A program made the translations under genes and the position numbers. A model generated the notes under the pieces. The model saw only the letters and a list, made by a program, of their open reading frames with translations, had not been told where the DNA came from and ran no database searches. From a virus: DNA of 32,834 nt. The stretch covers positions 1-32,834 of the IMG/VR virus record IMGVR_UViG_3300028840_001438; one strand, 5' to 3'. Below are positions 16,464-23,960 of this stretch, in pieces. Position 1 is the first letter of the stretch, and each line of letters opens with the position of its first letter.

Positions 16464-16850
16464 TCAGGGGATGGTGTGTCGCGCGGGAATCGCGTAGCAC
16501 AGATCGCCGTCCGCCGCGTCGCGCTTGCCAAGGAACAGCGCGCACGCCTCCTCAGTGCTCGCGCCCGGCTTGACGCGCCCGGTGGTCGCCTCGGTGACGA
16601 GCCACTGATGCGTGCCAGCGGTGATCGTCGCGCCGGCCTTGTAAAGCCGCGGGGCGCCGATGACTGCGACGCGAACCTCGCCGCCGCTGGCGACGTCCTC
16701 GTCCTGATCGATGACGCCGATCGCGTCCTCTGCGTCGGACACGCCGTCGCAGAGAACCACGGTGTTCGCCGCGGAGACGCGAACGGGCAGACCGCGCGGC
16801 GTGGTCATCGCCTCGCCTGCGGTAAACGTCTGGAGACAGGGATCGCTCAT
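16464..16850 (-). CDS. Head decoration protein (DUF2190-like)
   Basis: The protein has 128 residues from the ATG at 16850, which has GAAGGG upstream and begins one base after the upstream stop; a GTG three codons earlier (16859) is possible. The beta-rich sequence has a MTTPRGLPVRVSAANTVVL start and a region with AIGVIDQDEDVASGGEVRV and TITAGTHQWLVT. This resembles the small decoration proteins of the DUF2190 type that sit between protease/scaffold and major capsid genes. Probable role: binding to the outside of the capsid to stabilise it. Confidence 0.65.
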   Translation of the reverse strand: MSDPCLQTFTAGEAMTTPRGLPVRVSAANTVVLCDGVSDAEDAIGVIDQDEDVASGGEVRVAVIGAPRLYKAGATITAGTHQWLVTEATTGRVKPGASTEEACALFLGKRDAADGDLCYAIPARHTIP

Positions 16851-16851
16851 C

Positions 16852-17415
16852 TTACGCACCCTTCCGGGTAAACACGCGATCGAACGCGCCGGGGTGGTTC
16901 TGCTCGATGATGTCGCGCGCCTCGCGCTCGGTCTTCGCGTCGCCCTTGCTGATGAGCCTGTTAAGCTCGGTCAGATAGCCGCGCTGGGTCGAGAGCTCGA
17001 CCGGCAGATCCGCAGGCGCCTTCGCGCTCGGGAGCGAGGTCGCCGGCCACGCGCTCGACGCCGGAAGCGAGGACAGCGCGTCCACGCAGCTCCGCGCGTC
17101 GAGGTCGTAGATCCGCGCGAAGCGCTCGCGACTCGCCTCGGTGATTCGACCCTCGCCGATCGCGGCGTCAATGACCGCGTCGCGCTGTCGACGGTGCTCG
17201 GCCTGTCGCATCTGCTCGACCGTCGCGGAGAGCTCGTCGATCTTGGTCTGGAGCTCCGGTCGCTCGGCGGTCAGCGCGTCGAGCTTCGCGGACAGCTCCG
17301 CGACCTGTGCCGTCGCGGCATCGCGCGCCGCGGTGAGCTTCGCGACATCGCGCTCCGCGCTCTCTGCCCGCGCGGTGAGCTCCGCGAGGGCGTTTCCGTC
17401 GATGGGCTTATCCAT
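16852..17415 (-). CDS. Nested scaffold protein (internal start)
   Basis: The in-frame ATG at 17415 (protein beginning MDKPIDGNALAEL) is preceded by GGAGGAAGG with suitable spacing. This is a far better ribosome-binding site than the one of the full protease gene. Translation here would give a 187-residue scaffold consisting of the coiled coil and C-terminal tail only. Nested protease/scaffold genes are well known, for example lambda C/Nu3 and Mu I/Z. That this one is used is inferred from the site and the domain boundary. Confidence 0.65.
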   Translation of the reverse strand: MDKPIDGNALAELTARAESAERDVAKLTAARDAATAQVAELSAKLDALTAERPELQTKIDELSATVEQMRQAEHRRQRDAVIDAAIGEGRITEASRERFARIYDLDARSCVDALSSLPASSAWPATSLPSAKAPADLPVELSTQRGYLTELNRLISKGDAKTEREARDIIEQNHPGAFDRVFTRKGA

Positions 17416-17943
17416 CGTCCTGCCTTCCTCCGCACTCGCGGATAATTCCACCGGCTGCAATCCATCTTGCGCCGGATCCTCAGTTAGTGCGACCGCGACA
17501 AGAATCGGCCCGCCGAGGTCTTCGCCCGTTCGTACGTCGTAGCCGTTTCCGCGCGTCGGCGCGGGCGAGACTCGAAACGTGCCGCCGCTGCGAGCGACAA
17601 GGGCTCGACCGCGCTCTGTCCATCGCGGGCGACCGAACAGTCCCACTCCCGGCTCATGTCGCAGCGTGCGCGCGTCGATTTCTCCGAGAGGAATGTTTCG
17701 CTCGTCAGCGCGAAGCGCCGCGTCGTTGCTCGTCGACGCGTGTCGCAAATCGATCGGCACCGGATCGTTGCTGGAGCGGTTCGCCATCGCTTGCACGATC
17801 GACGCGAGCATTTCGTCCGTCACCTCGAGCCGCAAATCTCCGGTGTGCGGCGAGTAGATCGCGCCGACCCGAAATAGCTGAATCTCGCGCCCAACTGCGA
17901 GCAGAGTTGCGGCGTCGAGGTGTACGGCAGATGTGGAGTTCAT
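16852..17943 (-). CDS. Prohead protease with scaffold domain (Mu gpI-like)
   Basis: About 363 residues from the ATG at 17943; the open frame extends to a TTG at 17973, but neither start has a clear ribosome-binding site. The N-terminal part (about 1-165) fits the Mu gpI-type prohead protease: VPIDLRHAS (with the likely catalytic His), then GTFRVSPAPT, then GPILVAVALTEDPA. The C-terminal part (about 177-363) has a long coiled coil (LTARAESAERDVAKLTAARD and following) and a basic tail, as in a fused scaffold. An in-frame ATG with a good Shine-Dalgarno begins exactly at the scaffold part (listed separately). Confidence 0.75.
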   Translation of the reverse strand: MNSTSAVHLDAATLLAVGREIQLFRVGAIYSPHTGDLRLEVTDEMLASIVQAMANRSSNDPVPIDLRHASTSNDAALRADERNIPLGEIDARTLRHEPGVGLFGRPRWTERGRALVARSGGTFRVSPAPTRGNGYDVRTGEDLGGPILVAVALTEDPAQDGLQPVELSASAEEGRTMDKPIDGNALAELTARAESAERDVAKLTAARDAATAQVAELSAKLDALTAERPELQTKIDELSATVEQMRQAEHRRQRDAVIDAAIGEGRITEASRERFARIYDLDARSCVDALSSLPASSAWPATSLPSAKAPADLPVELSTQRGYLTELNRLISKGDAKTEREARDIIEQNHPGAFDRVFTRKGA

Positions 17944-17986
17944 CGATACGAAGATTGGCGAATCGCGGAACAAAGCGCAATGCCCG

Positions 17987-19366
17987 TCAGCCTAGCACGT
18001 CAGCCGGCGTGATTCGTCGGTTAAGCGTCGACTGTCGCGCGCCCGCTTCGCCCGGGTTCGGTGTCGGCAGCCCGACACCGCGATGCACCGCTGCGACGAC
18101 GTCCTCAGTCGGTACAAGCAGCCCTGCACTGGTCAGTCCGGGCAGAGCTTCGAGTCGCCGCACGAATTCCGGCGTTTTGACGCCCGAAAAGACCAGCTCG
18201 GGAACGTCCTCCTTGTCGACTTCGCCGAAGTTGTATTCGATGAGTCGTCCTATCGTTGGCGCGAGCGTGTCGCGCACCCACTCGAGCGCGTTAACTGCGA
18301 AGCGCTCCGCGCTGCGTTCCTGCACATCGCCAACGGAACGCGACCCGCTCGAGGTGATACCGAGGTCGAGAATCTGCGCGAGATACGAACGCAGCATTAG
18401 ATGATCGTGCAGCCGAATGACTTTTTCGAACATATCCGCGTCGATGCTCGACGCAGCGAGAGGACGCAGAACAAGATAATCTTCGGTCGGAGTCTGAACG
18501 ACGCTGCGGTTGATAGACCGCATCGCGGTCATCTGCTGTTGAATCGTGGCCGCGAGCGCATCGATCTGCGTTTCGGTGTAAACGCGCTCTCCCAGATGAT
18601 CGACTGCTGACCGCAGCGCAGGATGATTGATTTGCACGTGGACAGCGGGCACCGCGGCGCGCTCGACTGCAACCGCCATTGACTGCAACGCGTTCGACTG
18701 ATCGCGAAAATGCGACCAAACAGGACGCAACATCCCGCGCCCCTCGTAGTCTGCGCCGTTGCCGTCCCACACTGCGAGCGCGATGCGGTTTAGAGGGATT
18801 TCGACAGTGCGAAAACGACCGGCCGCATCGTTGACCCACTGCTCGACGCCTGCTAGCTCGCCGTCTGCGTCAGTGATCCAGCGATAGTGCGCGCGCGGAT
18901 CGCGCCATGCAAGACGCCGCAGCCAGTGCATGCGCTCGTCGTATGCGTATTGTTCCTCAAAATAAACGAACCCAGCGTCGAGCGCGTAGAGCAGCGACCG
19001 AACGACGCTCTCGAACGTCGCGCGGTTTCCTCTGCTGTCTGCGAGTCGCGAGGACCGCCCGTCGATCCCTAGATTCGAGCGCAGCAACTCCGCAATGTCG
19101 TCTCGTCCGCCCTGGATAGACCACTGCGCGGAAAGCAGGAACGAACGCATTTCGCGCGACGCGGTCGCGATCGTCGGGTTGCTGCGCAGCATTTCGAGCG
19201 CGGTCGCGTGCCACTGCGCGCCGCGCAGCGACGTAACGTGTTCCTGCGACTTAATGACGCCGTATTCCGGACCGTTGCCGGGCAGTCCGCGCAAGTCGCG
19301 TGGAGACTCGTTCGGAGTCTCGCGCATTTCCTCCGCGGTTGAATTGCTGACGACGTAAGAGCTCAT
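17987..19366 (-). CDS. Portal protein (DUF935/Mu gp29-like)
   Basis: This 459-residue protein resembles DUF935-type portals. It has an N-terminal ARG/ALEMLRSNPTIATA helix region, the segment DAGFVYFEEQYAYDE near residue 130, then WRDPRAHYRWITDADGEL and a PLNRIALAVW strand, followed by a helix-rich half with GRGMLRPVWSHF. A portal forms the twelve-subunit ring through which DNA is packaged. It follows the large terminase gene after an 83-base gap that holds no obvious gene. The first ATG has no clear Shine-Dalgarno; a second ATG at codon 14 follows GGAGG too closely to be convincing. Confidence 0.8.
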   Translation of the reverse strand: MSSYVVSNSTAEEMRETPNESPRDLRGLPGNGPEYGVIKSQEHVTSLRGAQWHATALEMLRSNPTIATASREMRSFLLSAQWSIQGGRDDIAELLRSNLGIDGRSSRLADSRGNRATFESVVRSLLYALDAGFVYFEEQYAYDERMHWLRRLAWRDPRAHYRWITDADGELAGVEQWVNDAAGRFRTVEIPLNRIALAVWDGNGADYEGRGMLRPVWSHFRDQSNALQSMAVAVERAAVPAVHVQINHPALRSAVDHLGERVYTETQIDALAATIQQQMTAMRSINRSVVQTPTEDYLVLRPLAASSIDADMFEKVIRLHDHLMLRSYLAQILDLGITSSGSRSVGDVQERSAERFAVNALEWVRDTLAPTIGRLIEYNFGEVDKEDVPELVFSGVKTPEFVRRLEALPGLTSAGLLVPTEDVVAAVHRGVGLPTPNPGEAGARQSTLNRRITPADVLG

Positions 19367-19449
19367 CGCGTTAACGATACGCGCCGCGCGTTGCCGCGGT
19401 CAATGTCGCGCGCAGCTCCAGCGACGCGTAACGACGCGACGCGTCGGGT

Positions 19450-20817
19450 TTATCGCATTGCGCGCCATTCGACGCGCTCTTCGACGCTCTCGCCGAGCAA
19501 CAGATCGCGTTTTGCTGGAGCGGGCACCGCGTCGACCCAGCGCAGGTTAATAGCCCAATATCGGAGCGCGTCCATTAAATGATCGGTGCGTCCGTCTTTG
19601 CGCGGCTCGTTGCCGCCGCTCGGCGGATACGAATAGCCCTGAATGCAGGACGCGATCGTCCGCGCGTTGACGTGCGCATCGCGCTCCCACGTTGAACGCA
19701 GAACGCAAAGCGAGCGTCGTCCGTCCGCTGCGGCAAACTGTCGACCCAGACAGAGCACGCCCGCAGGAATTGCGCGTCGCTCCGGTTCGGTCGTCGACAA
19801 CATCGGCGGCAGTCGAACGCCAAGCTCGTCACCGAGATGACGCACAAACAATCGCGCTTGCGTCGCGAGGTCTTTGTTCGTCGCGCTGCGAGCGTTGCCC
19901 GCTGGATCGCCGACGACGCGCGAGACGCGCAGACCTCGAGCGCGAATTCGAGCTGCGACGCGCTCTGCGTATTCGTAGACGCTGACGTCGCTCGGCTGCA
20001 CATCATCGACGATGACGTCGACATCGCGCGCGGTGTCGCGGACGATGATCGCTGCGGAGGGATTGTTGACGCCGAAGTCAGCCGCGACGATGCAGTCGCG
20101 CCCGATCAGATCGACGTTTGACACGAGATTTCCGTTCGGCCATTCGTCCGCGCGGAACATCGAATAGACCTGTCCCTCTGGCGGCATCGGTCGATTTTCG
20201 ACCATCGCTGCGTACCGAGCGGGCGACAGATTCGCGCGCGCGTTGTCGAACCATTCCGCAGTAAGATTGTCCGCGTTCGCGTGCGAGGTCGCCATGATGA
20301 CCGCGCCGCGTGGATGTCGCTCCGCTGCGCGCACCCACCACGCATCATGGATCGGAAGCCCGGCGCAGATGATGAGCGGCGGACCGGAGCCGTCGCGACC
20401 GACGCGCCCGGTCATGCGCTCGAGCACAGTCGGCGGCAAGTCTTGGCACTCGTCGATGACGGCAAATCCTAGGTTCGGACCCTCAAGACGCTTTCCGTCC
20501 TCGCCGGCCTGTGCGTAGTAGTTTAACATCCACAACACGCCGCCGTTCGGTGCCGTCCACGTTCGACCCTGCTCCGACTGCACCCAGCCGGTTGGACGCA
20601 ACCAATCGCGACAACTCGGAATCGAGACGAATTTTGCGCGCGGATATGTGTCCATAACCCACGCAGAGGTGCAGCCACCGCGAACGTCGTTTAACAGCCC
20701 GATCGACGTCGCAAGCCCGGACGTTTTGCCGCTTGCCCATCCCGCTTGAATCGCGACGAGCTGCGAGCCGCGCTGAATCTCTCGGATGATGTCGCGCTGT
20801 AACCTGTTCGGGGTCAT
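19450..20817 (-). CDS. terL: Terminase large subunit
   Basis: This 455-residue protein has both terminase domains. The ATPase shows Walker A QAGWASGKTS at residues 24-33 and Walker B GFAVIDECQDL at 117-127, with catalytic E123. The RuvC-type nuclease shows candidate metal-binding aspartates in CIVAADFGVNNPS (D247), VVGDPAGNAR (D304) and TDHLMDALRYW near the C-terminus. It cuts and pumps phage DNA into the prohead through the portal. It follows the small subunit after 12 bases. Confidence 0.92.
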   Translation of the reverse strand: MTPNRLQRDIIREIQRGSQLVAIQAGWASGKTSGLATSIGLLNDVRGGCTSAWVMDTYPRAKFVSIPSCRDWLRPTGWVQSEQGRTWTAPNGGVLWMLNYYAQAGEDGKRLEGPNLGFAVIDECQDLPPTVLERMTGRVGRDGSGPPLIICAGLPIHDAWWVRAAERHPRGAVIMATSHANADNLTAEWFDNARANLSPARYAAMVENRPMPPEGQVYSMFRADEWPNGNLVSNVDLIGRDCIVAADFGVNNPSAAIIVRDTARDVDVIVDDVQPSDVSVYEYAERVAARIRARGLRVSRVVGDPAGNARSATNKDLATQARLFVRHLGDELGVRLPPMLSTTEPERRAIPAGVLCLGRQFAAADGRRSLCVLRSTWERDAHVNARTIASCIQGYSYPPSGGNEPRKDGRTDHLMDALRYWAINLRWVDAVPAPAKRDLLLGESVEERVEWRAMR

Positions 20818-20829
20818 CGCGCGCCCGCG

Positions 20830-21279
20830 CTACTTGTCCGCCTTCTCATCGCTGGAGCTTTCCCGCTCTTTCGCGTCTGCGTCCGCCGCCGCCTGCGCCC
20901 ACTTTCGCCAGAAATCTTGTCGTTCATCCGACTGCGTTTCTGCGACCTCGAGCCGCTGTCGCGCTCCAAATTGCTGCGGGAAGTTGCGTTCGAGTAGCCA
21001 CGCATATGCGCGCCAATCGTTGTTGTCGCGTCCAATGCGCTGAATCTCCGCGAGCCAGCGCAGACCGGCCTTGTCGCGCGCGCGCATAATGCGTTCGCGG
21101 AAGTCGCGGTAAATTTTCGGCGCTCCGTCCTCCGCTCCGCGCTTCATCCAAAGCATCGACGAGTTTTTGCCGATGCCCGCGTGCGCTTCCGCCATGTTCA
21201 TCGTGGCGCCGCCGGAAATTGCCGTCTCCATCGTCGCGATGACCTGCTCGTTTAGTTTTGTCGGACGTCCGCGCGCCAT
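20830..21279 (-). CDS. terS: Terminase small subunit
   Basis: This 149-residue protein begins with MARGRPTKLNEQVIATMETA and a helix-turn-helix (AEAHAGIGKNSSMLWMKRG), then RDFRERIMRARDKAGLRWLA and a YAWLLERNFPQQFG segment. These are typical of phage small terminase subunits that bind the packaging site. The C-terminal tail is acidic/basic and lysine rich. It sits directly before the large subunit gene. The start overlaps the CoA-transferase-like stop by one base (TGATG). Confidence 0.85.
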   Translation of the reverse strand: MARGRPTKLNEQVIATMETAISGGATMNMAEAHAGIGKNSSMLWMKRGAEDGAPKIYRDFRERIMRARDKAGLRWLAEIQRIGRDNNDWRAYAWLLERNFPQQFGARQRLEVAETQSDERQDFWRKWAQAAADADAKERESSSDEKADK

Positions 21280-21977
21280 CAGAGAATCAGCCTTCCGTTA
21301 ATGTGTCGCAGATTCTTGAGTCGCCACGCGCGGTCGCGAACCGGCTCGACGGTCATCGTTCCGCGATGCTCGACGAGCGCATTCGCGCCGTCGTTCCCGT
21401 AGCGCTCTGCGTCGAACGGATGCGCGCCGCTTGGTCGATCGACGACGAGCTCGCCCTCGACAAGTTTCGCAAGCGCTGTCGCGTGCGGAATCACGCGATG
21501 TCCGACCTCGCCGCGCGCCCACATCGCCAGCAGTTTGAACGCGAGCCAGAGCCCTGCGGTCGTGTCGCCGATGTAGAAGTCGAGAAATCCGCCGAAGTCC
21601 GCCCACGCTTGCGCCTGAGCGACGACGTCGAAAGAGCGCTCGCCGATTTCCGGGCGCAAAGACACCCACGCTACGTGATGCTCGACTGCGAGTTGCTTGG
21701 GGATGATGTCCCAGCGAGCGAGCGTCGACGCGCGGAAGTTGTCGACGACAAGGTCGTATGCGGACAATCGCCTTTGCAGCGCGTCGCGCGCGTGCTCGTT
21801 TCGCACCTGTTTTCCAGCGTTAATCCAGCGCCAGAGCTCGTCGCCCATGTGCAAACTGTGGATCGGGTCGCGTGCGTCGAGTGTGCACTTGACGACGTCG
21901 AACCCTTGCTCGGCGAGAATCATTCCGGCGTATGCGGGCGCGATGTAGCTTCCGAGCTCGAGGACGCGCGGTTTCAT
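21279..21977 (-). CDS. CaiB/BaiF family III CoA-transferase-like protein
   Basis: This 232-residue protein matches the N-terminal and catalytic part of family III CoA-transferases. VLELGSYIAPAYAGMILAEQ at residues 5-24 and GFDVVKC form the first Rossmann-like unit. AYDLVVDNFRASTLARWDI at 73-91 is the family's second signature. The IGDTTAGLWLAFKLLAMWAR region supplies Asp138 at the position of the catalytic aspartate that forms the acyl anhydride in formyl-CoA transferase. It is only about 60% of usual length and appears to lack the small domain. Start overlaps the PanD-like stop (ATGA). It may load a carboxylic acid on CoA, or act as a divergent acyl-transferase; substrate unknown. Confidence 0.75.
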   Translation of the reverse strand: MKPRVLELGSYIAPAYAGMILAEQGFDVVKCTLDARDPIHSLHMGDELWRWINAGKQVRNEHARDALQRRLSAYDLVVDNFRASTLARWDIIPKQLAVEHHVAWVSLRPEIGERSFDVVAQAQAWADFGGFLDFYIGDTTAGLWLAFKLLAMWARGEVGHRVIPHATALAKLVEGELVVDRPSGAHPFDAERYGNDGANALVEHRGTMTVEPVRDRAWRLKNLRHINGRLIL

Positions 21978-22333
21978 CGCTTGTGCTCATACTGAAACGT
22001 CGTCGAGATTCGATTTCCCTCGCCGCAGTAGACAACGTCCGCAGGCTTGAACGACTCGCGCATTGCATACGCGATGATGACGCAGCGATCGTCGAGCTCT
22101 CCGAGTCGAGCGCCGCCGCCGTTAAGCGACAACTCCGCGTCGCGACCCTCGATTGCATATGTCGTCCAGCGTTCGCCGTTGTTTAGATTGATTACGTCGA
22201 CGCGCTCGAATGGCTCGATGTTCGCAGCCTTAAGCAGCGCAGGACACACCGCGATCGAGCCGTGATATTCGACGGATTTCGCGGTCACTCGAATGTTGTG
22301 GATCTTTGCGCTGACGTAGTGTCGCAACGTCAT
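21974..22333 (-). CDS. PanD-like aspartate 1-decarboxylase
   Basis: This 119-residue protein is collinear with bacterial PanD (126 residues in E. coli), the pyruvoyl enzyme that makes beta-alanine from L-aspartate. The key residues are all present: K10, H12, Y23, the self-cleavage pair G25-S26 in YHGS, R55, T58, Y59 and N71 in LSLNGGG. Conserved blocks are SAKIHNIRVT and WTTYAIEG. It overlaps both neighbours by ATGA, between an ABC-GNAT fusion and a CoA-transferase-like gene. In cells, beta-alanine feeds pantothenate and CoA. Here it could raise CoA supply or provide an amino-acid group for modification. Activity on aspartate itself is unproven; another amino acid substrate is possible. Confidence 0.85.
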   Translation of the reverse strand: MTLRHYVSAKIHNIRVTAKSVEYHGSIAVCPALLKAANIEPFERVDVINLNNGERWTTYAIEGRDAELSLNGGGARLGELDDRCVIIAYAMRESFKPADVVYCGEGNRISTTFQYEHKR

Positions 22334-23436
22334 GATGCACCGCCCTTTAGTGGAACGTAGCCGAAACTCGCCGTGCTTAATCTGCGCGTTTGTCGCTGTG
22401 ACTTGCGCAATTCAGCTTTTGCATTGGGTCCCGACTTTAAGCGCGCGCCTCTGCCGAGCATCTGCCAGCGCGGCGAGCGCGAATACGCGCGGATCATCGT
22501 CGGGTTTGCGGTTGAGTTGTGATAGCGAAACCCGCGCGCGTGCAGCCATTCGCCGAGCCAGTCGTCGAACCACGGTCCAATCCCTAGCCCCTGCCAGTCC
22601 GGCAGAACCACGAGCCTATGACCTCGTTTAATGTTGCGAGTGCGAGCGTGCGGGAAATGCAAAAACGAGTTAAACGCGACCGGCGCTCCATCGACGAGCG
22701 CGACGAACGCGCGACAAGCGCTGTGCAACTCCGCAGTCAGATAGTGGTGACGAGCAAAGAGTCGCCAAGCGGCCCGAGGCTGCGCAGTCTGTCGAATCTC
22801 GATGTCGACGCGCGGGCGGGGTTGAACCGACCTCCGCGCAAAGTGACTGTCCGCCATATCGAGAATCCAGTCGGGCTGTAGCCAGTCGATGACGTCGTAA
22901 TGACAGGTGACGGCGACGAATCGCCGTTTCATTCTGCGAACGTGCTTTGCGATTGCTGCGCTCGCGACGCGCGCGACCTGTCGATCCACAACGGACGTAA
23001 ATTCGTCGAGGACGACGAGTTCGGGTTCCTCGATGAGCGCGCGCGCGACTGTCGCTCGAAACTGCTCGCCGTTCGACAGCGTGCCGAAGGGACGCATCCA
23101 AGCAGGAGGCGTCGAGAAACCGACCTTTCCGAGCGCTGTCGCGATGTCGCGTGTCGAAACGTCGTTTGGGAAGTCGTCGAGTAGCGCGCGCGTCGCGCTC
23201 CAGTCGTAGCCCTCGACGATGTGCTCGCCAAACAGCTCGCGCGCCGCGGTCGTCTTTCCGCTGCCGGACGCGCCGACAATCAGACCGATACTCCAGTCGT
23301 CTGCGTCAATGTCAGTTTCAAACGTCCACTCGTTTCGAGAGGTCGTCGCCGCTGGGACGTCGAACAGCGACTCGATTTGTTTCACGCGCGGAGAGCGCTC
23401 GACGCTGCACTCGCGCGTCAGATGATGGCGCGGCAC
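22330..23436 (-). CDS. ABC-ATPase fused to GNAT acyltransferase
   Basis: I take the GTG at 23436 (368 residues): it lies seven bases after AGGAGG and overlaps the end of the ParB-like gene by 19 bases; further upstream the frame is only an arginine-rich shadow. Residues 48-215 are an ABC ATPase with Walker A GASGSGKT (55-62), signature LSNGEQFR (120-127), Walker B LVVLDEF (140-146) and H-loop His179. Residues 222-325 are a GNAT domain with LFARHHYLTAEL and acyl-CoA-binding motif VVLPDWQGLGIG (276-287). There are no membrane segments, so it is not a transporter. Phage GNAT proteins of this type can be base-modification enzymes (Mu Mom is a GNAT); that link is inference. Confidence 0.85.
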   Translation of the reverse strand: MPRHHLTRECSVERSPRVKQIESLFDVPAATTSRNEWTFETDIDADDWSIGLIVGASGSGKTTAARELFGEHIVEGYDWSATRALLDDFPNDVSTRDIATALGKVGFSTPPAWMRPFGTLSNGEQFRATVARALIEEPELVVLDEFTSVVDRQVARVASAAIAKHVRRMKRRFVAVTCHYDVIDWLQPDWILDMADSHFARRSVQPRPRVDIEIRQTAQPRAAWRLFARHHYLTAELHSACRAFVALVDGAPVAFNSFLHFPHARTRNIKRGHRLVVLPDWQGLGIGPWFDDWLGEWLHARGFRYHNSTANPTMIRAYSRSPRWQMLGRGARLKSGPNAKAELRKSQRQTRRLSTASFGYVPLKGGAS

Positions 23437-23960
23437 GTCAAACCCTCCTGCTCGAACGTCTCGAGCATTTCGCGCTGATGCGCTTCGCTGTCGCACTCGA
23501 CGATAATCGCGAACGTTTCGCCGATGTCGTCGACTCCGGCGTCGCCGGGCTCTGGCAGCGTGTCGTTTAGGTCGTCGAGCAACGCGTCGAGTCGTAGATC
23601 GTCCATCAGTTGCGGCGACTCCGCGCGAATCTGCTCGAGCAGCGATTGCAGACCGTCCGTAAATTCGCCTGCAATGTGCGGGGAGTTTAGCGCGACGTTT
23701 AGCGCGCGCTCCTCCGCTGGCGAAAGCTCGACAAGCGCGACCTGCACCTCTTTCTCGCCCTGTGCGAGCAGCGCGCGCACGCGCTGATGGCCGCCGACGA
23801 TTGTGCTGGTCTTTGCGTTGACGACGATCGGCTGCACGAGCCCGAAACGGTCGAGCGAGCGTTTTAACCCGTTCATTGCCGGGCCGCTGATGGTGCGCGG
23901 GTTGTAGTCTGCCGCGACAAGCTCGTCGAGCGCTCGTCGTTCGTATCGAACCTCTTTCAT
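23418..23960 (-). CDS. ParB-like (ParB/sulfiredoxin fold) protein
   Basis: This 180-residue protein has the ParB N-terminal domain motifs: YNPRTISG (residues 19-26), FGLVQPIVVN (39-48), IVGGHQRVRALLAQG (54-68) and ALVELSPAEERALNVALN. The C-terminal part is acidic and lacks the ParB dimerisation domain. Stand-alone phage ParB-like proteins occur next to methyltransferases and PAPS-reductase-like proteins and may act as nucleotide-dependent DNA-binding or nuclease components. It overlaps the small membrane protein gene upstream (ATGA) and the ABC-GNAT gene downstream. Confidence 0.85.
   Translation of the reverse strand: MKEVRYERRALDELVAADYNPRTISGPAMNGLKRSLDRFGLVQPIVVNAKTSTIVGGHQRVRALLAQGEKEVQVALVELSPAEERALNVALNSPHIAGEFTDGLQSLLEQIRAESPQLMDDLRLDALLDDLNDTLPEPGDAGVDDIGETFAIIVECDSEAHQREMLETFEQEGLTCRAII

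Noticed and set aside
19367-19449. Possible gene or regulatory site between portal and terminase
   Set aside because: The 83-base gap has a few GACGCG repeats typical of the whole sequence, no start with ribosome-binding site and no promoter-like pair.
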